Below are positions 1 to 6,159 of a stretch of 8,452 nt of DNA, one piece after another. Location of the stretch: NCBI GenBank assembly GCA_012270135.1, contig JAAXIW010000161.1, positions 1-8,452 of the forward strand, in the 5' to 3' direction. Source of the DNA: Brevundimonas sp. GTDB lineage: Bacteria; Pseudomonadota; Alphaproteobacteria; Caulobacterales; Caulobacteraceae. The position numbers and the translations under genes were made by a program. Every line of letters starts with the position of its first letter. Within the stretch, counting starts at the first letter, position 1. The notes under the pieces were generated by a model. It saw only the letters and a list, made by a program, of their open reading frames with translations. It did no database searches and was not told the origin of the DNA.

Positions 1-236
1 ATCAGTTCGGCGGCATGCTCAACGCCTTCCGCTACGGCGCGCCGCCGCACGGCGGCCTCGCGCCCGGCATCGACCGCATCGTCATGCTGCTGGCCGGCCA
101 GACGGCGATCCGCGAGGTCATCGCCTTCCCACTGAACCAGCAGGGCGAGGACCTGCTGATGAGCGCGCCGTCGGACGCCGCCGAGCGTCAGTACAAGGAA
201 CTGCACATCCGTGCGGCCCTGCCGCTCAAGGGTTGA
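1..236 (+). CDS. aspS: Aspartate-tRNA ligase, C-terminal end (5' partial)
   Basis: Class II aminoacyl-tRNA synthetase that charges tRNA with aspartate in the cytoplasm. Only the last 77 residues are visible; the reading frame enters from the left edge (first full codon at base 3) and ends at TGA 234-236. Motif 3 of class II synthetases is clear around bases 51-92 (GGLAPGIDRIVMLLAG, with the ATP-binding Arg). It is followed by the typical bacterial AspRS tail: REVIAFPLNQQGEDLL, then the APS...KELHI segment. The proline in 'APGIDR' is, as I recall, common in alphaproteobacterial enzymes. Some of these are non-discriminating and also charge tRNA-Asn, which cannot be decided from this fragment. 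The gene converges on the leftward pentapeptide gene across the hairpin at 245-264. Confidence 0.95.
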   Translation, partial: QFGGMLNAFRYGAPPHGGLAPGIDRIVMLLAGQTAIREVIAFPLNQQGEDLLMSAPSDAAERQYKELHIRAALPLKG

Positions 237-244
237 AATGAAAA

Positions 245-264
245 GGCCCCGCCGAGGCGGGGCC
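245..264 (-). terminator. Hairpin terminator between aspS and the pentapeptide gene
   Basis: A perfect inverted repeat, GGCCCCGCC (245-253) against GGCGGGGCC (256-264), gives an 8-9 bp all-GC stem with a very small loop. Read leftward, the stem is followed by TTTT (complement of 241-244) and then CATTTC, the classic intrinsic-terminator layout for the leftward gene ending at 270. Read rightward it is followed only by CTTGATC, so termination of aspS at the same hairpin is likely weaker. It starts nine bases after the aspS stop and lies six bases from the end of the opposing gene. Confidence 0.8.
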
Positions 265-269
265 CTTGA

Positions 270-1181
270 TCAACGGCCGCTGCTGGCGATCACCAGATTG
301 CGGCTGCGCGGCGGGACCGGCGGGCGCGGCGGCGCCGGGGCGGGCCTGACGCCGCTCAGGACACGGGAGGTTCGCGGGGTCAGTTTGCCCGGCAGCCGGG
401 TGCCGGCGTCGGCGCAGGCCCGCCCGACCTGGCCCTGGCTCAGCCCGCGGACGCGGGACAGGTCGGCCCCCCGGATGTCGGTGCGGTTCATCTCGACGCC
501 CTCGAAATCCGCACCCGCGAAATTTCCGCCGGTCAGCCGCGCTCCGTTCAGCGTCGCACCCGAGAAGTCCGCCGAGCGGAAGTCGCCGGCCGACAGGTTG
601 GACATGCTGATGTCCGAACCGGAAAAATCAGCCCGCCGCGCGTCGACATTAGCGAGGGTGACTGCGATCATTTCGGCGTCGCTGACATCGGCGCCGCTGA
701 GAACCGCGCCGTTCAGGTTGACGCTGACCAGCTGCGCGCCCGACAGGTCCGCGCTGTCGAACCGGGCGCGGACGAGAGTGGCGCCCGAGGCGTCGACGCC
801 GACCAGGCTCGCCCCGCTGAAGTTCGCGCCCGTGAAGTTGGCGCCGACAAGCGTCGCGCCGTCGAGGTCGGCCCGGCTGAAGTCGCTGCCCGAGAAGTTC
901 GAGCCCATCAGTTCGGCCCCGCGGAGGTCCGTCCCGACCAGCGTGGCGTTGGTGAAGGTCGCGCCGTGAAAGGCGGCCCCGGTCAGATCCCGTCCGGACA
1001 GTTCGCAGCGGTTGCACGACCCGCCCAGAGACACCATCCGGGCGACGTCCCGGTCCTGGAATCCGAACTGGAGTTGAATCTCCGCCGAGGCCGGCGTCGC
1101 CATCATGGCGGCCATGGCCGCGCCGGCGGCTAGGCTGGCGGTGGTGAGGCGGCGGATCAGGGGCGAGGCGATCTGGGTCAC
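270..1181 (-). CDS. Secreted pentapeptide-repeat protein, long paralogue
   Basis: Predicted 303-residue exported protein of unknown role. Residues 1-33 look like a Sec signal peptide (basic n-region with RR, Ala/Leu/Met core, ASA cleavage site before E34). From residue 61 to 241 a hydrophobic centre, mostly Leu or Phe, recurs every fifth residue without a slip, about 37 A(D/N)LxG-type repeats. Pentapeptide families fold this pattern into a right-handed quadrilateral beta-helix, here roughly nine coils. C56 and C59 form a C-x-x-C at the helix entry. A cap motif (GLSQGQVGRACADAGTRLP, about 246-264) carries the third and last Cys, C256, and is followed by a Pro/Arg-rich tail. The start is GTG; a GGAG lies only one base upstream, so the ribosome site is poor, but the signal peptide begins properly here and an in-frame TAA at 1218-1220 blocks extension. 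It is the last gene of the leftward block. Some pentapeptide proteins mimic DNA to block gyrase, but export argues against that here. Confidence 0.85.
   Translation of the reverse strand: MTQIASPLIRRLTTASLAAGAAMAAMMATPASAEIQLQFGFQDRDVARMVSLGGSCNRCELSGRDLTGAAFHGATFTNATLVGTDLRGAELMGSNFSGSDFSRADLDGATLVGANFTGANFSGASLVGVDASGATLVRARFDSADLSGAQLVSVNLNGAVLSGADVSDAEMIAVTLANVDARRADFSGSDISMSNLSAGDFRSADFSGATLNGARLTGGNFAGADFEGVEMNRTDIRGADLSRVRGLSQGQVGRACADAGTRLPGKLTPRTSRVLSGVRPAPAPPRPPVPPRSRNLVIASSGR
447..1007 (-). repeat. 15-base coding periodicity of the long pentapeptide array
   Basis: This stretch encodes residues 59-245 of the long pentapeptide protein. Degenerate 15-base units recur in phase on the leftward strand, each coding for an Ala-Asp/Asn-Leu/Phe-x-Gly-like pentapeptide. 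Units are diverged rather than identical, so this is an old protein-level repeat and not a recent tandem DNA expansion. Three centres break the Leu/Phe/Met/Ile rule (A131, V166, A181). Confidence 0.75.
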
Positions 1182-1255
1182 GCTCCGTTTCTGCCTGCAA
1201 ACCCCGGCAAACCCTACTTAAATCGCGGTAAGGTGGATGGCCTTGATCGGTCAGC

Positions 1256-1747
1256 CTAGCAGTGGGGAATGCTCAGTCCGCGCGGCAGCCGGGTCGCGGC
1301 GTCCCCGCAGGCCTGGTTCAGCCGGCCCTGGCTCAGGCCCGTGGCCCGTTCCAGCGATGCGCCGGCGAAATTCGTCCCGGCCAGGGTCGCGCCGCTGAAG
1401 TTCGACCCGTCCAGATAGGCGCCGACGAAGCTGGCGTTGGTCAGGTCCGCGCCGGAGAAGTTCGAACTTGAGAAGACACCGCCGTAAGCCTCGACGTCGC
1501 GCAGATCGGCGTTCGCAAACCGCGTGCGGTTCATCACGCTGAGGCTGAGGTCCGCCTGGCGCAGCCGCGCGCCGCCGAGATTCAGCCCTCGCGCTTCGAG
1601 ACCGGAGAGGTTGGCCTGGAACAGATTGCAGCCGGCGCAGCTGGCGCCGCCACGCACTCGGGCGATCTGGCCGGCGTTCTGGGCCGCGGCGGGCAGGGCG
1701 GCGGCCGCGACGGCCAGAGCGAGGATGGCGGTGAGGATCGGCTTCAT
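1256..1747 (-). CDS. Secreted pentapeptide-repeat protein, short paralogue
   Basis: Predicted 163-residue exported protein. Residues 1-22 form a signal peptide (MKP, then an Ala/Leu core, likely cleaved near AAA-Q). Pentapeptide centres fall at every fifth residue from 42 to 132 (about 19 repeats, under five helical coils). As in the neighbouring longer protein, a C-x-x-C (C37, C40) sits just before the first repeat, and the C-terminal cap reads GLSQGRLNQACGDAATRLP (137-155). A fourth Cys, C163, is the very last residue. The ATG at 1747 is chosen because GGAG (1754-1757) lies six bases upstream and the signal peptide starts there; an open frame continues upstream but only in antisense-like, Pro/Arg-rich sequence that overlaps the reductase-like gene. 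It begins 64 bases after that gene and ends 74 bases before the longer paralogue. The even Cys number would allow two periplasmic disulfides (inference). Function unknown. Confidence 0.85.
   Translation of the reverse strand: MKPILTAILALAVAAAALPAAAQNAGQIARVRGGASCAGCNLFQANLSGLEARGLNLGGARLRQADLSLSVMNRTRFANADLRDVEAYGGVFSSSNFSGADLTNASFVGAYLDGSNFSGATLAGTNFAGASLERATGLSQGRLNQACGDAATRLPRGLSIPHC
1340..1630 (-). repeat. 15-base coding periodicity of the short pentapeptide array
   Basis: Encodes residues 40-136 of the short pentapeptide protein: about 19 in-phase, diverged 15-base units. The best-preserved block is residues 94-133, where S/A-N/D-F/L-x-G alternates Phe and Leu centres. Confidence 0.7.
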
Positions 1748-1811
1748 GGCGGGCTCCGTATCTCGCATCCGGCGATGCAAATCCCGCGCCATGCTGACGG
1801 ACAATCGTTGA

Positions 1812-4211
1812 TTATCCCTGCATGGACGGCGCCGCTCCGCAGGTGTCGCAGACCCATCCGGCCCCGCGAAGCTGAAGCGAGAAATCGCCACATGCGGGGC
1901 AGGCGGTGGCCTCGGTGGGTTCGGTCTGGGCCTCTGGCGCCTCGCGCTTCTGGCCGAAGGGCAAGACGACCAGATTGTCAGGCGCGGCTCCGCGCGCGAA
2001 CCCTTTCGAGATGAAACGAGCCGCGGGCACAGCTTCAGGCGCGCCGTCCGCGCCGGCGCCTTCACCCAGCCCGTCGGCATTGAGGCCTTCCGGGTCGGCG
2101 TTGGCCAGTTCGTGACGGTCCAGATACGACACGCCGAGTTCGCGGAAGATGTAGTCGAGAATAGAGGTTGCGGAGCGGATCGAGTCGTTGCCGGTCACTC
2201 GTCCGGCAGGCTCGAACCGGGTGAAAACGAAGGCGTCCACGAATTCGTCCAGCGGCACGCCGTACTGGAGGCCGATCGAGATGGCGATGGCGAAATTGTT
2301 CATCAGCGACCGGAAGGCGGCGCCTTCCTTGTGCATGTCGATGAAGATTTCGCCCAGCTCGCCGTCGTCGTATTCGCCGGTGTGGAGGTAGACCTTGTGC
2401 CCGCCGACCGCGGCTTTCTGGATATAGCCCTTGCGCCGGTCAGGCAGCTTGCGGCGGGTGCGGTCGCGCTCGACGACCTTCTCGACTACGCGCTCGACGG
2501 CCCGGGTTTCGGGCTCGCGGCGGCGTTCTCGCGGAGGCTCCGCTTCGGGCAGATCCAGCCAGCGGCCAGACGGGGCCGGCCGGCGCCTCAACCGCACGGC
2601 GCGCCGTCCGGCGCGGGCGGCGTCGCCAAGCGTCCGAACCGCCTGGCCGGGGGAGGTGCGCCAGTCCAGCTCGAGCGGTCTTGGGTCGGGCGCAAGGCTA
2701 TGCGGCTCCAGCACGCCGCGCAGTCGCGCTTCGAAGGCGGCTGGATCGGCGAACAGCGACTGTAAGGCTTCCGGCGCCTCGGGCCATGTCGATAGGTCGC
2801 CGTGGCCGAAGACCCAGGCGTCGGCTGCCGCCACCGCTTCGGGCGTGAACCCCAGGTGGATCAGCAGCGACCCTTCGGCTCCGTCCTCGACCCCCAGCAC
2901 ATCCCGGAGAAATCCGGCGTCAAGGACCGGCGCGCGAAACGCGTCGTCCAGCCGCTCGACCCGGAACAGCGCGGCCTCGACCGCCTCCAGTTCTATATCG
3001 GTAAGCCCGCGGGCGCGGAGAGCGGTATGATCGATGCCGGGCGCCCCGGCGAGGGTGCGACGACCGAGCAGGTGCCGTTCGGCGGATTCGAGGTCTCCGC
3101 CCGCACCGGCGATGGCAGTGGCGATGGCCGGCCGCAACCGCTTTTCGCCTTCGCCGTCGCGGCTCTCGAAGACCTCGATCGCCGCTAGCGGCGTCAATCC
3201 GAGACGGAGGTTGGCGTCATCATCGTCGACGAACAGGCTACAGCGCCCAGGGCCGCCGACCAGGACGGCGACGTCTTCGGCCAAGGCATCGATTTCCTCG
3301 AATTCACCGCCCAGCGCCAGATCGGCCAGACCGCCGAGTCCGAAGGATGGTGGTGTGGCGCCGCAGGCGTTTGACCACAAGGCGACGACGGCCGAGAGCG
3401 CCACGCCGAATTGATCTCCGGCGACCGCGTGCAGGTTCGGCAGCGATATCAGCAGTGCGGAGCCTCTGGAGGCTTCGACCAAGGCTTCAGCTGCTTCGGC
3501 TTCGAAGGTCAGGGTCAGGTCGCCATCCAGCGCCGCTTCGGCGGCGATCAGGGCGATCGGAGCGCCCGAGGCGACCAGATCGCGGTCGGCGAGGGCGACC
3601 ATTGCGGGAAATTGCTCGGCGGGGCCGGGACTGGCCTCGAACGTCTCCCCCGCTATCGCGCGGACGATGTCGGCGTCCCTGGCTCCGGCTCGGCGCGCTG
3701 CAAGAGCGGCGCGGGACAGGGCGGGGTTCCGCGTCGGATCGGCGCAATCTCCGGGCGTCCCCTCGCAACGATTAACCGCGTCCGTGACTGCCCGCAGTGA
3801 CGTCGTAACGGCCTCGACGGCGTTCGACGCGAGCCGGTCGGCTCGGCGGCGGGCCATTTCCGCGTCCAGGCGATTACCAGCTGCGGGATCGGACAGGTTC
3901 AGCCAGCCGGGAGTTACGGGGCAGGGCGCGGCGGGGGTGGCGATGCCCAGCAACAGGATCGCCGCAAGTTCGTCCGCCGCTGTGCTCCTGAGGCCCAGCC
4001 GTCGCGCGAATCCGGCGGCTGCCTGGGATAGGGGGTCTTCGCCAGCCTCAATCAAATCCTCAGCTTCCGCCCAGTCGAGCCAGGCTTCGACCTGGGCGTC
4101 CGGCCAGCTGTCTGGTGCGTATGCCGTGGTGAGTCGGTCAGGACGCTCGATCTCGCGCCGGGAGCGGCGGGCGAGGGCGGCGAGCAGGGCGAAGCGGAAC
4201 GGCGGGCGCAT
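1812..4211 (-). CDS. Degenerate B12-dependent ribonucleotide reductase paralogue with intact TSCPD domain
   Basis: A 799-residue cytosolic protein related to class II (adenosylcobalamin) ribonucleotide reductase, NrdJ, but probably not a reductase. True alphaproteobacterial NrdJ is about 1200 residues; the missing part is mainly N-terminal. Residues 1-580 match NrdJ only in patches: NRCEGTPGDCADPTRNPAL (147-165), LAGAPGIDHTALRARGLTD (387-405) and FLRDVLGVED (434-443). The family's NPCSE active-site loop and the PTGTIG loop are not found in the collinear positions. Residues 565-585 are a charged linker. Residues 587-703 are a TSCPD domain that looks almost identical to NrdJ (for example RRKGYIQKA, EIFIDMHKEG, NNFAIAISIGLQYGVPLDE, GNDSIRSATSILDYIFREL). 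A Cys4 motif, C771-x2-C774...C788-x2-C791, ends the protein; the family's extra terminal Cys is absent. ATG 4211 is preferred; a TTG at 4265 in frame would add 18 residues, and neither has a strong ribosome site. Nucleotide or B12 sensing, or modulation of the real enzyme, is conceivable but inferred. Confidence 0.85.
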   Translation of the reverse strand: MRPPFRFALLAALARRSRREIERPDRLTTAYAPDSWPDAQVEAWLDWAEAEDLIEAGEDPLSQAAAGFARRLGLRSTAADELAAILLLGIATPAAPCPVTPGWLNLSDPAAGNRLDAEMARRRADRLASNAVEAVTTSLRAVTDAVNRCEGTPGDCADPTRNPALSRAALAARRAGARDADIVRAIAGETFEASPGPAEQFPAMVALADRDLVASGAPIALIAAEAALDGDLTLTFEAEAAEALVEASRGSALLISLPNLHAVAGDQFGVALSAVVALWSNACGATPPSFGLGGLADLALGGEFEEIDALAEDVAVLVGGPGRCSLFVDDDDANLRLGLTPLAAIEVFESRDGEGEKRLRPAIATAIAGAGGDLESAERHLLGRRTLAGAPGIDHTALRARGLTDIELEAVEAALFRVERLDDAFRAPVLDAGFLRDVLGVEDGAEGSLLIHLGFTPEAVAAADAWVFGHGDLSTWPEAPEALQSLFADPAAFEARLRGVLEPHSLAPDPRPLELDWRTSPGQAVRTLGDAARAGRRAVRLRRRPAPSGRWLDLPEAEPPRERRREPETRAVERVVEKVVERDRTRRKLPDRRKGYIQKAAVGGHKVYLHTGEYDDGELGEIFIDMHKEGAAFRSLMNNFAIAISIGLQYGVPLDEFVDAFVFTRFEPAGRVTGNDSIRSATSILDYIFRELGVSYLDRHELANADPEGLNADGLGEGAGADGAPEAVPAARFISKGFARGAAPDNLVVLPFGQKREAPEAQTEPTEATACPACGDFSLQLRGAGWVCDTCGAAPSMQG

Positions 4212-4330
4212 GCGGCGGTCTCGACTGGGCTGCGCCGATGCTAGTCTTCCTCCGCGCTTTGGCAATAAATCTGGCGTGTCTTGGTCAGGTTACCCCCAAG
4301 ATGTTGAGTTCATCTCCGGATGTGTTGCGC

Positions 4331-4359
4331 TGGACGGACGGCCTCGGGGTTTCTATGAT
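4331..4359 (+). promoter_or_regulatory. Candidate sigma-70-type promoter for the NDUFA12/DUF2155 pair
   Basis: TGGACG (4331-4336) resembles a -35 box, and with the next G it matches six of seven bases of the Caulobacter TTGACGS element. TATGAT (4354-4359) resembles a -10 box with one mismatch to TATAAT, at 17-base spacing. Transcription would start near 4366, leaving about 45 untranslated bases before the GTG at 4411. This lies in the 199-base divergent gap. I found no equally good pair for the leftward reductase-like gene. Confidence 0.4.
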
Positions 4360-4410
4360 CGTTCGTTGTCGCAGCCTCCCCGCGCGACCCTGACTGAGTG
4401 GAATTCCAAC

Positions 4411-4803
4411 GTGCTAGGCAAGATCTTCGGCTGGACCAGCGGCGCGACCATCGGCACCCTGTTCACCATCGCCAAGCGCGGCGAACTGGTTGGGACCGAC
4501 GAGTTCGGCAATCGGTATTACCTGTCGCGCGACGCCAGCAGCTATGATGGCCGCCGGCGCCGCTGGGTCGTGTACAACGGCTATGCCGATGCCTCGAAGG
4601 TGCCGCCGGAGTGGCATGGCTGGCTGCACTACACCTTCGATGAGGCTCCGACCGAGCAACCGCTGCCGCGTCGGGGCTGGGAGAAGGACCATCTGCCCAA
4701 TCTGACCGGAACGCCGATGGCCTGGCGACCGCAGGGCTCGCTGGCGGCCGAAGGCCGTCGTCCCGCCGCCACCGGCGATTACGAGGCCTGGCGGCCGGAA
4801 TGA
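4411..4803 (+). CDS. NDUFA12-family NADH:ubiquinone oxidoreductase accessory subunit
   Basis: A 130-residue protein of the NDUFA12 (B17.2) family, a supernumerary subunit of respiratory complex I shared by mitochondria and alphaproteobacteria. It sits on the cytoplasmic side of the inner membrane, at the junction of the peripheral and membrane arms. Recognisable blocks are the N-terminal MLGKIFGWTSGATIGTLF, VGTDEFGNRYY (27-37), RRWVVYNG (50-57), ASKVPPEWHGWLHYTFDE (61-78) and NLTGTPMAWRPQGS (97-110). Length is normal for bacterial members. The GTG start is chosen because family proteins begin MLxKIF at this point; a weak GTGGA lies about eight bases upstream. The open frame continues upstream for hundreds of bases, but that part is antisense to the reductase-like gene. 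The stop overlaps the ATG of the next gene (ATGA), suggesting translational coupling. The main complex I genes are not in the window. Confidence 0.93.
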   Translation: MLGKIFGWTSGATIGTLFTIAKRGELVGTDEFGNRYYLSRDASSYDGRRRRWVVYNGYADASKVPPEWHGWLHYTFDEAPTEQPLPRRGWEKDHLPNLTGTPMAWRPQGSLAAEGRRPAATGDYEAWRPE

Positions 4804-5492
4804 ACCGCAAGGGCGCGATCCTTGGAAGCGTGACCGTGCTGGCGCTGCTGGCGTCCGGCGTCGTCGTCGCCTCGTCGCTGAAGGATGCGCCACAGGATGC
4901 GCAGCCCACGCCGAGCCCCACCGCTGACCTGAACCGCCAGCCGATCCCGACTCAGCTCCCGGCGCCTCCCGCGTCGGAGCGGCCTGTACCGCAGGAGCCG
5001 GCGCCGGAGGCCCAGCCCGCGCCCGCCAGGCCCATCGCCATAACTCCTCCCGCTTCAGTTATCATCGTCGCCGAGGAGTCGGCGGGAGACGAAGATGAAG
5101 GGGATGCGAGCGAAGAGGCCGATGAGACCGTCGCGGCGCCGGCTGAACCGCCGCCGCCGCCCGGTCGACGTCAGCGCCGACGTGTCGCCATCGTCGAGGC
5201 CGTCGACAAGATCACCGCCGAACGGATGCGGTTCGAGGTGGAGGTCGGCGGTCGGCCGGTGCGCTTCCAGAAGACGCTGATCTTCACCGCGCGTGCCTGC
5301 GAGGTTTCCGCTCCGGACGAGCAGGTTGAGGACTCCATCGCCTACCTGGAGGTTGATATTCAGCCCCGGGGTGTGCTGCAGCCATCGGAGCCGCGCCAGA
5401 TATTCCGCGGATGGATGTTCGCCTCGGCGCCGGCCGTGAATGGCCTTGAGCATCCGATCTACGACGCCTGGGTGGTGGGCTGCAGGGCGTAG
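4800..5492 (+). CDS. DUF2155 domain protein, exported or membrane-anchored
   Basis: A 230-residue protein. Residues 1-26 form a signal peptide or N-terminal anchor (MNRK, then a hydrophobic core to about V23). Then come a Pro/Ala/Gln-rich stretch (30-83), a very acidic stretch (91-110), a short proline run (117-121) and a basic patch RRQRRR (123-128). The DUF2155 domain covers about 130-228: VDKITAERMRFEVEVG, VRFQKTLIFTARAC (C167), YLEVDIQP, IFRGWMFASAPAVNGLEHP and YDAWVVGC (C228). The two Cys, which I recall as conserved in the family, may pair as a disulfide if the domain is periplasmic (inference). The start overlaps the NDUFA12 stop by four bases, a gene order I recall from other alphaproteobacteria, hinting at a link to envelope or respiratory complex biogenesis. 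Biochemical function is unknown. Its last 34 bases overlap the 3' end of aat on the other strand. Confidence 0.9.
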   Translation: MNRKGAILGSVTVLALLASGVVVASSLKDAPQDAQPTPSPTADLNRQPIPTQLPAPPASERPVPQEPAPEAQPAPARPIAITPPASVIIVAEESAGDEDEGDASEEADETVAAPAEPPPPPGRRQRRRVAIVEAVDKITAERMRFEVEVGGRPVRFQKTLIFTARACEVSAPDEQVEDSIAYLEVDIQPRGVLQPSEPRQIFRGWMFASAPAVNGLEHPIYDAWVVGCRA

Positions 5493-6154
5493 GCGGTAGC
5501 CTCCGGCCCACTCATCGGCTGGAAGAGCGATTCTGAATCCGGCTGCAAGGGGCGGACCGTATGCAACAGCCTCAGATAGGCTGCCTGCGGTATCTCAACG
5601 GCGCCGAACTGGCTCAGATGCGAGGTCAGGAACTGGGCGTCCAGCAGCCTCCACCCGCCGCGCTTCAGCCGGGCGACCAGATGCACCAGCGCCACCTTGG
5701 AGGCGTCCCGCTCGCGGCTGAACATGCTCTCGCCGAAGAAAGCCCCGCCGAGAGTGACGCCGTAGAGACCCCCGACGAGGCGCTCTTCCCGCCAACACTC
5801 GACCGAGCGGGCATGGCCGCGGGCGTTGAGCTCGGCGTAGAGCCGCCGGATCGGACCGTTTATCCAGCTGTCCTCCCGACCCGGCGCGGGAGCGGCGCAG
5901 GCGTCCAGAACGGCGGCGAAGGCGGTGTCGATCCGGACCTCGAACGCTTCGCTGCGCACCGTACGGGCCAGGCGGCTCGGGACACGGAAGCCGTCCAACG
6001 GGATGACGCCGCGGTGCTCAGGCTCCACGAGGAAAACACGTGGGTCGTCGCGCCCTTCGCCCATCGGAAAGACGCCGTTGGCGTAGCAGTTCAGCAGATC
6101 GTCGGGGCCGAAGCCGCCGAAGGGGCCGCTTGCGCTGAAGCCGGGTTCGTCCAC
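5459..6154 (-). CDS. aat: Leucyl/phenylalanyl-tRNA-protein transferase
   Basis: A 231-residue cytoplasmic enzyme that moves Leu or Phe from aminoacyl-tRNA to proteins starting with Arg or Lys, marking them for ClpS-ClpAP degradation (bacterial N-degron pathway). Family blocks are all present: YANGVFPMGE (24-33), SWINGPIRRLYAELNARGHA (96-115), SVECW (118-122), LVGGLYGVTLGGAFFGESMF (126-145), and LLDAQFLTSHLSQFGA (170-185), which contains D172, aligned with the catalytic-region Asp186 of E. coli. Length is close to the E. coli enzyme (234). The start is GTG, five bases after the accC stop; no good ribosome site lies at normal distance (GAAGGG is about 15 bases away), so coupling to accC translation is likely. 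No other plausible start was found nearby. The unconserved last ten residues lie in the antisense overlap with the DUF2155 gene. Confidence 0.93.
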   Translation of the reverse strand: MDEPGFSASGPFGGFGPDDLLNCYANGVFPMGEGRDDPRVFLVEPEHRGVIPLDGFRVPSRLARTVRSEAFEVRIDTAFAAVLDACAAPAPGREDSWINGPIRRLYAELNARGHARSVECWREERLVGGLYGVTLGGAFFGESMFSRERDASKVALVHLVARLKRGGWRLLDAQFLTSHLSQFGAVEIPQAAYLRLLHTVRPLQPDSESLFQPMSGPEATAYALQPTTQAS

Positions 6155-6159
6155 CGGGA

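Noticed and set aside
211..969. Long rightward open frame opposite the long pentapeptide gene
   Set aside because: It is the antisense mirror of the 15-base repeats: Ser/Ala/Arg/Pro-rich, no domain, and it would start inside aspS.
447..1007. CRISPR or tandem DNA repeat array
   Set aside because: The 15-base periodicity is in-frame, diverged and explained by pentapeptide coding; there are no constant repeats with unique spacers.
1182..1255. CtrA-like site (TTAC then TTAA on the leftward strand) before the long pentapeptide gene
   Set aside because: The half-sites are six rather than seven bases apart and one base deviates from TTAA, so it is too weak to call.
1765..1778. Small hairpin GCATC/GATGC in the gap after the reductase-like gene
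   Set aside because: Only five base pairs with no T-tract; not a credible terminator.
1748..2080. Upstream extension of the short pentapeptide protein
   Set aside because: It lacks a signal-peptide context, overlaps the reductase-like gene and is Pro/Arg-rich; the ATG at 1747 has a good ribosome site and a signal peptide.
1812..4211. Annotation as a working vitamin B12-dependent ribonucleotide reductase
   Set aside because: The length is about two-thirds of the family's and the recognisable active-site loops are missing, although the C-terminal domain alone would give a high-scoring match.
3667..4410. Rightward open frame running into the NDUFA12-family gene
   Set aside because: The upstream part is antisense to the reductase-like gene and low complexity; family proteins begin at the GTG at 4411.
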